Assembly: GCA_002339125.1 (NCBI GenBank)
Contig: DDJQ01000134.1
Coordinates: 566-39,233, forward strand
Origin: Alteromonadaceae bacterium UBA2620
GTDB lineage: Bacteria; Pseudomonadota; Gammaproteobacteria; Enterobacterales; Alteromonadaceae
DNA: 38,668 bases
Reading direction: 5' to 3'
Positions 16,086-24,883 of this stretch are shown in pieces (position 1 is the stretch's first letter; the number at the start of each line of letters is the position of its first letter). A model generated the notes under the pieces. It saw only the letters and a list, made by a program, of their open reading frames with translations. It did not search any database and had not been told where the DNA came from. A program made the position numbers and the translations under genes.

Positions 16086-18077
16086 ATGCCGTCTCGTCGA
16101 GAACTTGCTAATGCTGTCAGAGCATTAAGTATGGATGCTGTTCAGAAAGCCAAATCAGGTCACCCTGGTGCGCCAATGGGCATGGCAGACATCGCCCAGG
16201 TACTGTGGTGCGATCACCTGCAACATAACCCGGCTGACCCGGCCTGGGCTAACCGCGACCGTTTTGTACTATCTAATGGTCACGGCTCGATGCTGCTTTA
16301 TTCACTGCTGCATCTTACCGGCTACGAACTGCCTATCGACGAACTCAAGCAATTCCGTCAGTTACATTCTAAAACCCCTGGTCACCCTGAGTATGGTTAT
16401 GCGCCAGGTGTTGAAACCACTACTGGTCCGCTGGGTCAGGGCATTACCAATGCCGTAGGCATGGCGCTGGCTGAAAAGGTGCTGGCCGCGCAATTTAACC
16501 GCGATAACTTTGCGGTAGTCGACCACTACACCTACGCGTTCCTGGGCGATGGCTGCCTGATGGAAGGTATCTCTCACGAAGCAAGCTCACTGGCCGGTAC
16601 CCTTGGCCTGAATAAGCTGATTGCGTTCTGGGACGACAACGGTATTTCTATCGACGGTGAAGTAGAAGGGTGGTTTACCGACGATACGCCAAAACGTTTC
16701 GAGTCTTATGGCTGGCATGTGATCACCGATATTGACGGTCACGATCCTGAAGCGATTAACAGCGCGATTGAAGCAGCCAAAGCGGAAACCGGCAAACCTA
16801 CGCTGATTTGCTGTAAAACCGTTATTGGTTTTGGCTCACCTAACAAGCAGGGTAAAGAAGACTGCCACGGTGCGCCATTAGGTGATGATGAAATTACCCT
16901 TACCCGTGAAGCACTGGGCTGGAGCCATGCACCGTTTGAGGTGCCGGCTGATATCTATGCCGGTTGGGATGGCAAAAGCAAAGGCGGTGAAGCACAACAA
17001 GCCTGGAATGAGCTGTTTGCAAAATACGCCGAAGCCTACCCGGAGCTGGCTGCTGAACTGAAGCGCCGCTTAAGCGGTGACGTACCGGCAGACTTTGTGG
17101 CTAAAGCCGACGACTATATCGCTAAGCTGCAGGCTAACCCGGATACTATCGCCAGCCGTAAAGCCTCACAAAACGCCCTGAATGCTTTTGGTCCATTACT
17201 GCCTGAATTATTAGGCGGCTCGGCCGACCTGGCCGGTTCTAACCTGACTATCTGGAACGGTTGTAAAGGCGTAGAAAAAGACGATGCCAGCGGTAATTAT
17301 GTTTACTACGGCGTACGTGAATTCGGTATGTCAGCCATGATGAATGGTATTGCCCTGCACGGCGGCTTTAAAGCCTACGGTGCGACCTTCCTGATGTTTA
17401 TGGAATACGCCCGTAACGCTGTGCGTATGGCGGCATTAATGAAGCAGCCGGTGATCTTTGTGTATACCCACGATTCAATTGGCCTGGGCGAAGATGGCCC
17501 GACGCACCAGCCGGTAGAACAGGTTGTTGCCATGCGTGCTACACCAAACCTCGATAACTGGCGCCCGTGCGACCAGGTTGAATCAGCGGTAGCCTGGAAA
17601 GAAGCGATTTTACGCACTGATGGTCCTACCTCACTGATCTTCAGCCGTCAGGGACTGGCACAACAGCCACGTACCGAAGCGCAGGTGGCAGACGTCGCCA
17701 AAGGCGGTTACGTACTGGTAGATTGCGACGGCACACCGGAGCTTATCCTCATTGCTACCGGCTCTGAAGTACAGCTGGCTGTGGATGCGGCAGCAAAACT
17801 GAGCGAGCAGGGCAAAGCCGTGCGCGTGGTGTCTATGCCATCCACCGACGTTTTCGATCGTCAGGATGCCGCATACCGCGAGTCAGTATTGCCATCGGCC
17901 GTAGTGAAACGCGTTGCCGTTGAAGCGCTGTCTAAAGAAAGCTGGTACAAGTACGTTGGCTTTAATGGCGCAATTGTGGGCATGGACACCTTTGGTGAAT
18001 CTGCCCCGGCCGGCGAGCTGTTCAAGCACTTCAACATCACTGTTGACGCCGTAGTAGAAGCTGCGCTGGGGCTTTAA
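16086..18077 (+). CDS. tkt: Transketolase
   Basis: Thiamine-diphosphate enzyme moving two-carbon units between sugar phosphates in the non-oxidative pentose phosphate pathway. At 663 residues it equals E. coli TktA in length. Landmarks are SGHPGAPMGMADIAQVLW near 24-41, GHGSMLLYSLLHLTGY, the TPP/metal motif GDGCLMEGISHEASSLAG, and VREFGMSAMMNG with the catalytic Glu. CAGGAG six bases upstream fixes the ATG at 16086; the frame extends to 16044 without support. It is first in a plus-strand run with epd and pgk (gaps 30 and 36 bp), probably one transcript supplying erythrose-4-phosphate and glycolytic intermediates. Confidence 0.97.
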   Translation: MPSRRELANAVRALSMDAVQKAKSGHPGAPMGMADIAQVLWCDHLQHNPADPAWANRDRFVLSNGHGSMLLYSLLHLTGYELPIDELKQFRQLHSKTPGHPEYGYAPGVETTTGPLGQGITNAVGMALAEKVLAAQFNRDNFAVVDHYTYAFLGDGCLMEGISHEASSLAGTLGLNKLIAFWDDNGISIDGEVEGWFTDDTPKRFESYGWHVITDIDGHDPEAINSAIEAAKAETGKPTLICCKTVIGFGSPNKQGKEDCHGAPLGDDEITLTREALGWSHAPFEVPADIYAGWDGKSKGGEAQQAWNELFAKYAEAYPELAAELKRRLSGDVPADFVAKADDYIAKLQANPDTIASRKASQNALNAFGPLLPELLGGSADLAGSNLTIWNGCKGVEKDDASGNYVYYGVREFGMSAMMNGIALHGGFKAYGATFLMFMEYARNAVRMAALMKQPVIFVYTHDSIGLGEDGPTHQPVEQVVAMRATPNLDNWRPCDQVESAVAWKEAILRTDGPTSLIFSRQGLAQQPRTEAQVADVAKGGYVLVDCDGTPELILIATGSEVQLAVDAAAKLSEQGKAVRVVSMPSTDVFDRQDAAYRESVLPSAVVKRVAVEALSKESWYKYVGFNGAIVGMDTFGESAPAGELFKHFNITVDAVVEAALGL

Positions 18078-18107
18078 TCTGCCCCGGCCTTTAGGCTGCA
18101 TAAAAAT

Positions 18108-19124
18108 ATGGTAAGACTCGCCATTAATGGCTTTGGCCGCATTGGCCGAAATGTACTGCGGGCACTCTACGAGAGTGGCCGCAATCAGTTTATTCAGGTC
18201 GTCGCTATCAACGAAATCGCTGATCCCGACGGCATGGCACATCTGCTCAAATACGATACGTCCCATGGCCGGTTTGCCTGTCATGTGGAACGTCAGGGCG
18301 AACAACTCACCGTGGCCGGTGACGTTATTCGCCTGTGTCATCAAACCGAAATCACCGGCCTGCCCTGGGCCGAACTGGGCGTGGATATTGTGCTGGAATG
18401 TACCGGCCAGTATACCGATAAAGCCAGTGGCCTGGCCCACATCGAAGCTGGCGCTAAAAAAGTGCTGTTTTCTCAGCCGGGTGCGCCGGATATGGACAAC
18501 ACCATTATTTACGGTTGTAACGAAGACACGCTGTTACCAGAACATAAAGTGGTGTCGAATGGCTCCTGTACCACCAACTGTATAGTGCCGGTGATCCAGG
18601 TGCTCGACGAAGCTTTTGGGGTGGAGAGCGGCACCATCACCACTATTCACTCTTCCATGCACGATCAGCAGGTGATTGATGCTTATCATCCCGACCTGCG
18701 CCGTACCCGTGCCGCCAGCCAGTCGATTATTCCGGTAGATACCCGACTGGCCCGCGGTATAGAGCGAATACTGCCCAAGTTTGCCGGTAAGTTCGAGGCG
18801 ATTGCGGTACGTGTTCCCACAATCAACGTGAGTGCCATGGATTTGAGTGTGACGCTGGCCACAGAAGTGACCATCGATAGAGTGAATCAGGCGCTTAGTG
18901 CGGCCCGCACCGGACGCCTCTCAGGCATTCTGGACTACACCGAAGAGCCGCTGGTATCAGTGGATTTTAATCACGATCCCCATTCGTGTATTGTAGATGG
19001 TACACAAACTCGGGTGAGTCACCGCCAGTTGGTTAAAACCCTGGTGTGGTGTGACAACGAATGGGGTTTTGCCCATCGAATGCTGGATACCGCATTGGCG
19101 ATGTATCAAACGGGCAACGAATAA
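18108..19124 (+). CDS. epd: D-erythrose-4-phosphate dehydrogenase
   Basis: NAD-dependent GAPDH-family enzyme that oxidises erythrose-4-phosphate to 4-phosphoerythronate, the first step of the DXP-independent pyridoxal-phosphate route. The N-terminal INGFGRIGRNVLRALYES is the Rossmann NAD site. The catalytic cysteine is C154 in SNGSCTTNC, and HDQQVIDAYHPDLRRTRAAS is the Epd-type phosphate-binding segment rather than the GAPDH 'YTXXQ' form. At 338 residues it matches E. coli Epd (339). It lies between tkt, whose product is the substrate, and pgk, as in enterics. A second role as glycolytic GAPDH cannot be excluded. Confidence 0.95.
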   Translation: MVRLAINGFGRIGRNVLRALYESGRNQFIQVVAINEIADPDGMAHLLKYDTSHGRFACHVERQGEQLTVAGDVIRLCHQTEITGLPWAELGVDIVLECTGQYTDKASGLAHIEAGAKKVLFSQPGAPDMDNTIIYGCNEDTLLPEHKVVSNGSCTTNCIVPVIQVLDEAFGVESGTITTIHSSMHDQQVIDAYHPDLRRTRAASQSIIPVDTRLARGIERILPKFAGKFEAIAVRVPTINVSAMDLSVTLATEVTIDRVNQALSAARTGRLSGILDYTEEPLVSVDFNHDPHSCIVDGTQTRVSHRQLVKTLVWCDNEWGFAHRMLDTALAMYQTGNE

Positions 19125-19160
19125 TTTAATTTGAATTCAACAGTATGAGAAGGAAACCTT

Positions 19161-20336
19161 ATGTCAATCCCAAGCATGTCAGACATTGAGTTGTCAGGTA
19201 AGCGCGTACTGATCCGTCAGGATCTCAACGTACCGGTAAAAGACGGTAAAGTGACATCAGACGCGCGAATCAAAGCGTCTTTACCCACCATTAAAGCGGC
19301 GCTGGAAGCAGGCGCAGCAGTGATGGTAATGTCTCACCTGGGCCGCCCAACCGAAGGTGAGCCTGCCGAAGAGTTTTCACTGCAACCCGTGGTTAACTAC
19401 CTCAACGACGTACTGGATGTAGAGGTAAAACTGGTAAAAGATTACCTGGATGGCGTAGACATTGAGCCGGGTCAATGCATTATCCTCGAAAATGTGCGAT
19501 TTAATAAGGGTGAGAAAAAAGACGACGAGGCATTGTCGAAGCAATACGCTGCGTTATGTGACGTATTCGTGATGGATGCGTTTGGTACGGCCCACCGTGC
19601 CCAGGCTTCCACCCACGGCGTGGCTAAATTTGCCCCACAAGCTGTGGCAGGCCCATTACTGGCTGGTGAACTGGCCGCGCTGTCTAAAGCGCTGGATAAC
19701 CCCGCTCGCCCGATGGTAGCTATTGTGGGTGGCTCTAAAGTATCGACCAAGTTAACCGTACTGAAATCACTGGCTGATAAAGTAGACCAACTGATTGTAG
19801 GCGGCGGTATTGCTAACACCTTTATCGCGGCGCAAGGTCACAATGTGGGCAAATCGCTGGTGGAAATGGATTTAGTTGATGAAGCTAAGCGTTTAATTGA
19901 ACAGGCGCAGGCCAATGGCGGCGATATCCCGGTACCAACGGATGTAGTCACCGGTAAAGCCTTTGCCGAAGACACACCGGCTGAGCTCAAGCCAGTTAGT
20001 GAAGTAACCGACGACGATATGATTTTTGATATCGGCCCGGACAGCTCAGCAGCGCTGGAAGATATCCTGAAAAATGCCGGCACCATTGTTTGGAATGGCC
20101 CGGTAGGGGTATTCGAATTTGATCAGTTCGCAAGTGGAACAAAAGCGCTGTCAGAAGCGATTGCTGCCAGCGATGCATTTTCAATTGCCGGCGGTGGTGA
20201 TACGCTAGCAGCAGTAGATAAATATGAAATTGCAGACAAAGTATCGTACATCTCAACCGGTGGCGGTGCGTTCCTGGAATTTCTTGAGGGCAAAACTTTA
20301 CCTGCAGTAGCGATATTAGAAGAAAAAAACCGCTAA
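19161..20336 (+). CDS. pgk: Phosphoglycerate kinase
   Basis: Reversible transfer of phosphate between 1,3-bisphosphoglycerate and ADP in glycolysis and gluconeogenesis. The 391-residue product has the standard two-domain form: RVLIRQDLNVPVKDGKV near the N-terminus (substrate site), SHLGRPTEGE, VLENVRFNKGEKKDD-like sequence, VGGSKVSTKL in the nucleotide domain, and GGGDTLAAVDKY near the C-terminus (nucleotide loop). GAAGGAAA upstream supports the start. It follows epd by 36 bp; 202 bp with two hairpins separates it from the aldolase gene. Confidence 0.97.
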   Translation: MSIPSMSDIELSGKRVLIRQDLNVPVKDGKVTSDARIKASLPTIKAALEAGAAVMVMSHLGRPTEGEPAEEFSLQPVVNYLNDVLDVEVKLVKDYLDGVDIEPGQCIILENVRFNKGEKKDDEALSKQYAALCDVFVMDAFGTAHRAQASTHGVAKFAPQAVAGPLLAGELAALSKALDNPARPMVAIVGGSKVSTKLTVLKSLADKVDQLIVGGGIANTFIAAQGHNVGKSLVEMDLVDEAKRLIEQAQANGGDIPVPTDVVTGKAFAEDTPAELKPVSEVTDDDMIFDIGPDSSAALEDILKNAGTIVWNGPVGVFEFDQFASGTKALSEAIAASDAFSIAGGGDTLAAVDKYEIADKVSYISTGGGAFLEFLEGKTLPAVAILEEKNR

Positions 20337-20355
20337 CAGCAAAGTAATGTCCCGG

Positions 20356-20449
20356 CGCCGGAATAGCAGTATTCCGGCGACACCTGCATAAGGATACGCA
20401 GGCTGAAAGACCGTTTGTCAGAGCGCCGTAAGCACTGCTAAAGCTCTGA
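20356..20449 (+). other. Two RNA hairpins between pgk and aldolase genes
   Basis: CGCCGGAAT/ATTCCGGCG (20356-20379) is a perfect 9-bp stem with a 6-base loop. TCAGAGC/GCTCTGA (20418-20449) is a perfect 7-bp stem with an 18-base loop. Neither has a T-run, so they could stabilise or process a pgk-fba transcript, or slow RNA polymerase. This is inference from structure only. Confidence 0.5.
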
Positions 20450-20538
20450 TAAAACGAGACTTCCCATGCCTAATAAATGATTTCTCTTAACCCTACAACC
20501 GTTTATAAAAACGGATAAGAAAATAAGGAGTGTTGCAC

Positions 20539-21435
20539 ATGGCATCACAGGCTCAGCAAGCTATGCTGGATAAAATCATCACCCAAAAGGGCTTTATAGC
20601 CGCCCTTGACCAAAGCGGTGGTAGTACCCCAAAAGCACTTAAACTTTACGGTATCGAAGAATCAGAGTACTCAAATGATGAGGAAATGTTCGACATGGTG
20701 CACGCAATGCGTACCCGTATCGTAACCTGTAACGCCTTTTCAGGTGAGCGTGTCCTCGGCGCAATCCTGTTTGAAAACACACTCGATCGTGAAATCGAAG
20801 GGTTAGCTTCTTCTCATTACCTGTGGCAGAAAAAACGCGTTGTGCCGTTTTTGAAAGTCGATAAAGGTTTGGAAGCCGAAGCTAACGGTGTGCAACTCAT
20901 GAAGCCTATGCCGCAACTCGACGAACTGCTGGCGAAAGCCAACGCCAAGGATGTGTTTGGTACTAAAATGCGTTCGGTAGTAAAGCTTGCGAACCACGAA
21001 GGTATCAAAGCTGTTGTTGAACAACAGTTCGCGGTGGGTAAACAAATTCTGGACGCCGGTCTGGTGCCTATTATCGAACCGGAAGTAGACATCAACAGCC
21101 CTGAAAAAGCCGAAGCCGAAGCACTGCTTAAACTGGAAATTCTTACCCAACTGAATTTGCTGGGTGATGAAAAGGTCATGCTTAAGCTGACCCTTCCTAC
21201 CGAGGCAAACTTCTACAAAGAGCTGGTGGATCATCCTAAGGTGATTAAAGTGGTAGCGCTCTCTGGTGGTTACTCACGTGACGATGCTAACGCCAAACTG
21301 GCCGAGAATCAGGGCATGATTGCCAGCTTCTCGCGTGCCCTCACCGAAGGTGTGTCTGCACAGCAAAGTGACGAAGAGTTCGAAGCCACTCTGGATGCCG
21401 CAATCGAAGGTATCTACCAAGCATCTCTGACTTAA
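20539..21435 (+). CDS. Class I fructose-bisphosphate aldolase
   Basis: Schiff-base aldolase cleaving fructose-1,6-bisphosphate. The 298-residue sequence has KGFIAALDQSGGSTPKALK near the N-terminus, the MRTRIVTCNAFSGERVLGAI block, LVPIIEPEVDIN with acidic active-site residues, and the Schiff-base lysine as K216 in VMLKLTLPTE. This is the short Gram-positive-like class I type (S. aureus Fda), not the zinc-dependent class II FbaA that follows pgk in enterics, nor the DhnA-type FbaB. AAGGAG eight bases before the ATG at 20539 sets the start; the frame opens at a GTG at 20530. It is the last gene of the tkt-epd-pgk-fba run. Confidence 0.93.
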   Translation: MASQAQQAMLDKIITQKGFIAALDQSGGSTPKALKLYGIEESEYSNDEEMFDMVHAMRTRIVTCNAFSGERVLGAILFENTLDREIEGLASSHYLWQKKRVVPFLKVDKGLEAEANGVQLMKPMPQLDELLAKANAKDVFGTKMRSVVKLANHEGIKAVVEQQFAVGKQILDAGLVPIIEPEVDINSPEKAEAEALLKLEILTQLNLLGDEKVMLKLTLPTEANFYKELVDHPKVIKVVALSGGYSRDDANAKLAENQGMIASFSRALTEGVSAQQSDEEFEATLDAAIEGIYQASLT

Positions 21436-21476
21436 TAGCTAGTACAAGCCCAGAATCTGTCATTCCGAAAACCACA

Positions 21477-21595
21477 GTCATCCCGGAAGCCGCGAAAGCA
21501 GCTATCCGGGATCTCCTGAACAGTTTTACTCACCTAATAGGATTGTTTCAGGTAGCCAGGCGGTTAAGGAGATACCGGCTCGGTGGCCGGTAGGA
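21477..21595. repeat. Palindromic dispersed element, copy 1 (119 bp)
   Basis: Begins gtcatcccgg and ends ccggtaggac, with inner arms ggatctcct and aggagatacc facing each other, so the whole unit can fold into a branched hairpin. It contains the family core ctcctgaacagttttactca. The stretch 21511-21592 is nearly identical to 21909-21990 (one C/T difference noted). Related copies lie at 36700 and 36856. Confidence 0.85.
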
Positions 21596-21875
21596 CGGGA
21601 AAGGGTTATCTCCGCATTTTGTCGGGGTGCCGACAGCACCCAAAGGGGAGGTGGCTCCCCTTTGGAATCCCCCAGTTCTTAAATCGCGAAAAGCATACTG
21701 TAAATGGGCAGGTAAAACCTATCGTCCAGAGAGGGCGTCCTGCCCTCGCTGGCCGGAGTCGTCATCCATGACGCCTCTACGCTTTTACTGGATCTGCTCA
21801 TTGACAGTATCTCGCGATAACAAGAACCAAAGGAAAAGCCAAAGCGCGCTGACGCGCTCGTGTTGCCTCCACCAA
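21596..21875. other. Structured non-coding segment between two palindromic elements
   Basis: Five perfect hairpins lie in about 235 bp: GGGTGC/GCACCC (21625-21641), AAAGGGGAG/CTCCCCTTT (21642-21663), GAGGGC/GCCCTC (21731-21747), CGTCAT/ATGACG (21760-21773) and AGCGCG/CGCGCT (21843-21858). No ORF here has a ribosome site or protein-like composition. It could be a structured RNA, a mobile non-coding element or a decayed gene; I cannot tell which. Confidence 0.6.
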
Positions 21876-21994
21876 GTCATACCGGAAGATACGCAGTATC
21901 TATCCGGTATCTCCTGAACAGTTTTACTCACCTAATAGGATTGTTTCAGGTAGCCAGGTGGTTAAGGAGATACCGGCTCGGTGGCCGGTATGGC
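21876..21994. repeat. Palindromic dispersed element, copy 2 (119 bp)
   Basis: Same length and orientation as copy 1. Its outer arms, gtcataccgg and ccggtatggc, pair better than those of copy 1. The inner arms are ccggtatctcct and aggagataccgg. The changes from copy 1 keep the arms complementary (ccggta in place of cccggg), which suggests selection or gene conversion on the folded form. Confidence 0.85.
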
Positions 21995-22187
21995 AGTATA
22001 AAAAAGCTGGCAGTGGCCCTTTTTATGTATCTAATTCATTACACTAAAGTATGATTTTCGGAGACAGTTCTTTTAATAAAGTATGGCCATCGAACAGATA
22101 TTAGTCTATATCTTATAACTAATTTTTTACATGACTATCAATATTCATAACCGTGTATCGTACATTTAAACAAGGATATTTAGCCTG

Positions 22188-22436
22188 ATGCAGGATGTGC
22201 ATATGTATATTCAGGTAGGCGTTCTCGCTATCGTAGCAATGATAGGGATTAGTTTTACCTTCGCACTTCCTCAGCCGCGCCATCAACTTAAAGCGAAATC
22301 GGCCAGCTATGCCCGCTGGTTTCTGGTTGCTTCATGGCTGGTGGTTTGCTGCCAGGCTGTTTCCCATGTAGGCTACCTTCAAATAGGCTTACCTAGCGTT
22401 TATGCGTCGGCGTTAACCGGCGCTTATATGTTGTAG
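22188..22436 (+). pseudogene. N-terminal fragment of split GGDEF protein
   Basis: This 82-codon frame encodes two hydrophobic membrane segments (about residues 8-25 and 44-62) and ends at TAG (22434-22436). The next codon is ATG, and the downstream GGDEF frame is in the same phase, so 22188-23339 is one 383-codon gene with a single amber codon. The fragment has no separate function that I can recognise. A nonsense mutation, sequencing error, stop-restart translation or readthrough would all give this picture. Confidence 0.65.
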
Positions 22437-23339
22437 ATGTCGGTTCTTGAGCGTTATGGTACGGAAGTATCACAGCGTAAAAAGTTCGCAGCTGTAACTC
22501 ATATTATCGGTATATTTGCGATCACTTCCGTGCTGGTGGCTACTCAGGCCTCAGGGTGGATCGCGCATAGTCTGGCGCTTAGCAGTGTGGCGTTTCCGGT
22601 GTGGCAGGCGCTGCGGTGTGTAAAACAACACTTCAGTACCGAGAGCATTGGTGGTCATCTGCTGTTTGGTGTGCTATCGCTGGTGATTGCACTGGTGCTG
22701 TTTGGCGTACCGGCTTATCTGACCATTGCACCGGCAGACAGTCATTATCATCTGGCCGCTACTTCGGCATTTATGCTGGTGATCATGCTTATTTTTATGC
22801 TGGCATTTGCGGTAAATATCCTGCAGTCGCTATTGCTTAAACTGCGCTCACAGGTCCACACGGATCCGCTTACCGGTGCTAAAAACCGTCATTTCTTTTA
22901 CGAAATCGCACCTAAACTCAGTGCCCACGCTAAACGTAAGCACGAAACCCTGTCGCTGGTTGCGTGTGATATTGATTATTTTAAATCCATTAACGACGAA
23001 CACGGCCACGTGATCGGCGACATCGCGCTCAAGCGTTTTAGTGAAATTATTCAGTCGCAGTTGCGCCAGGAAGACACGTTAATACGCATGGGTGGCGAGG
23101 AGTTTTTAATATTATCGCCGCAGTATGATGGCGATAAGGCCGCTCAGATGGCAGAGCGCCTACGCAAAACCATTTCAGAGACTACCATATCGGCACGGGG
23201 CGTTAATATTTCACTCACCGCTTCCTTTGGTGTGATGCAGATGCCGCCGGGGGCCGACCTGTTCACTACAGTAAAAAGTGCCGACCAGGCACTCTTCGAC
23301 GCCAAAGCCAACGGCCGTAATAAAGTCATTATGGTGTAA
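22437..23339 (+). CDS. Membrane diguanylate cyclase (GGDEF), downstream part
   Basis: Predicted to make cyclic di-GMP from GTP. Residues 1-135 hold about four membrane segments, then a short linker and the GGDEF domain: HTDPLTGAKNRHFF at 141-154, CDIDYFKSINDEHGH with the metal Asp, and the active-site GGEEF at 219-223. An inhibitory I-site RxxD (RQED, 210-213) sits exactly five residues before it, so product feedback is likely. No ribosome site precedes the ATG at 22437; translation would need restart after the TAG that adjoins it. With the upstream frame the intact protein would be 383 residues with about six membrane segments. It converges with ppx, whose stop codon is 8 bp away. Confidence 0.85.
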   Translation: MSVLERYGTEVSQRKKFAAVTHIIGIFAITSVLVATQASGWIAHSLALSSVAFPVWQALRCVKQHFSTESIGGHLLFGVLSLVIALVLFGVPAYLTIAPADSHYHLAATSAFMLVIMLIFMLAFAVNILQSLLLKLRSQVHTDPLTGAKNRHFFYEIAPKLSAHAKRKHETLSLVACDIDYFKSINDEHGHVIGDIALKRFSEIIQSQLRQEDTLIRMGGEEFLILSPQYDGDKAAQMAERLRKTISETTISARGVNISLTASFGVMQMPPGADLFTTVKSADQALFDAKANGRNKVIMV

Positions 23340-23347
23340 AAGGCGGC

Positions 23348-24883
23348 TTAGCTTACCGCCAGCTTAATATCCACCGCCTGCAGGTAGTTAATTTCCCGTT
23401 CCAGATCTGCTGTCATAATGGGCTTGGAGTTTAACCAGCCCTCCGGAAAGATCAGGCTAATGCTGTGTTTATCAGCGGTCACATCAAACTCAGGCAAAAA
23501 ACCTTCCTGACGCTTAATATTCAGCAGCACTGCAAGGCGCAGCAGGGCAATGAGTTTGTAGATATCTTCTTTGCTGTACTGGGTAAATGCGGGGATATCC
23601 TGCACGCGGATTTTCTTGCGGTGAAAGCGCACCAGGGTGGCCACTAACTCTTGCTGTGACTGGTTAAAGCCTGGCATATCCACGTTTTGCAAAATGTACG
23701 CAGAGTGGCGTTGAACGCCGCGGGTATTAATCTGTAAGCCCACTTCATGCAGCAACGCCGCCCAGCTTACGATTGCCCGGTAGTCACTATGACGTAGTTT
23801 CCAGTTTTTCTGGCAGGCGTCATACAGCGTTTTAGTGGTGGTTAGTACCATATTGGCCTGGCTGGTATCCACATCATAGCGGGTAGCCAGACTCGATGCG
23901 GTGCGCCCACGAATATCCGTGTTATGCAGCTCATCTTCCATCTGATACAGCACGCCTTCGCGCAGGGCCGCCGGAGAATAATGCAGCGATTCGATTTTTA
24001 ATGCTTTAAACAGGCCGATTAACACGCATAAACCGGCCGGGATCACCGCGCGGCGATCGTCGCTGATGGCCGGATCGGTAAGGTTGTCGATATGACCGGC
24101 TTCAATAAACTGCTTCATGATTTGCTTGAGGGCTTTAAGGGTCACCTCAGCTTCGTCAGTTGGCTCTTTCTGGCCCTGGTTCACTACCAGGTTACACAGC
24201 GTTTTAATGGTACCGGAGGTACCAATACAACGCTGCCAGCCCATGCGGCGATAACGCTCTTCAATGGGCTCCATTTCCTGTTCGGCGGCGGTGATGGCAC
24301 GCTCAAACTGTTTGGCTTTTAACTCGCCGTTAGCAAAAAAACGCTGGGTGAAGCTCACACAGCCCATTTGCAGGCTGCGGCACAGTTTAGGCGTTAACCC
24401 TTCACCAATAATAAATTCGGTTGAACCACCACCAATATCCACCACCAGACGCTTGCCATTATCGTGATTGGTATGGGCCACGCCGGAGTAAATTAAGCGG
24501 GCTTCTTCGGGCCCGGAAATCACCTCAATGGGGTAGGGGAGGATCTCAATGGCCCGTTTAATAAACACGTTGGCGTTTACAGCTTTTCTTAGTGTGTAAG
24601 TGGCCACTATCTTTACAGAGTCTGGCTCAAAGCCTTTTAAACTGTCGGCAATCACTCTAAGCATGGCCAGCCCACGCTCCATGGCCTCTTCAGACAGCAC
24701 ATTGTTGCTATCGAGTCCCTCGGCTAATCGCACCTTTTGTTTTACCCGGTGCAGAATTTGCACCGAGCCCGCAACAATGCGGGCGACGACCAGGTGAAAG
24801 CTGTTAGAACCGATATCCAGGGCGGCAACCTTACTGGCTTCGCGACTGTCTACGCTGTCGAAAGAGGCGGGAGTGGGCGTCAT
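23348..24883 (-). CDS. ppx: Exopolyphosphatase (Ppx/GppA family)
   Basis: Removes terminal phosphates from polyphosphate. The 511-residue protein matches E. coli Ppx (513). It has the actin-like ATPase-fold motifs ALDIGSNSFHLVV near 22-34 and VVDIGGGSTEFIIGEG near 147-162, then an HD-like helical C-terminal domain (from about residue 310, with WAALLHEVGL). The GppA paralogue is similar, but pairing with ppk favours Ppx. Its ATG directly follows the ppk stop codon (TAAATG), so translation is coupled and the two opposing enzymes are made from one transcript. Confidence 0.93.
   Translation of the reverse strand: MTPTPASFDSVDSREASKVAALDIGSNSFHLVVARIVAGSVQILHRVKQKVRLAEGLDSNNVLSEEAMERGLAMLRVIADSLKGFEPDSVKIVATYTLRKAVNANVFIKRAIEILPYPIEVISGPEEARLIYSGVAHTNHDNGKRLVVDIGGGSTEFIIGEGLTPKLCRSLQMGCVSFTQRFFANGELKAKQFERAITAAEQEMEPIEERYRRMGWQRCIGTSGTIKTLCNLVVNQGQKEPTDEAEVTLKALKQIMKQFIEAGHIDNLTDPAISDDRRAVIPAGLCVLIGLFKALKIESLHYSPAALREGVLYQMEDELHNTDIRGRTASSLATRYDVDTSQANMVLTTTKTLYDACQKNWKLRHSDYRAIVSWAALLHEVGLQINTRGVQRHSAYILQNVDMPGFNQSQQELVATLVRFHRKKIRVQDIPAFTQYSKEDIYKLIALLRLAVLLNIKRQEGFLPEFDVTADKHSISLIFPEGWLNSKPIMTADLEREINYLQAVDIKLAVS

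Noticed and set aside
21477..21994. CRISPR-like repeated units
   Set aside because: Only two long palindromic copies about 400 bp apart, with no regular short repeat-spacer pattern and no cas genes.
21583..22054. Short ORFs within the hairpin region
   Set aside because: They run through palindromes and hairpins, have no ribosome site, overlap one another and have non-protein-like composition.
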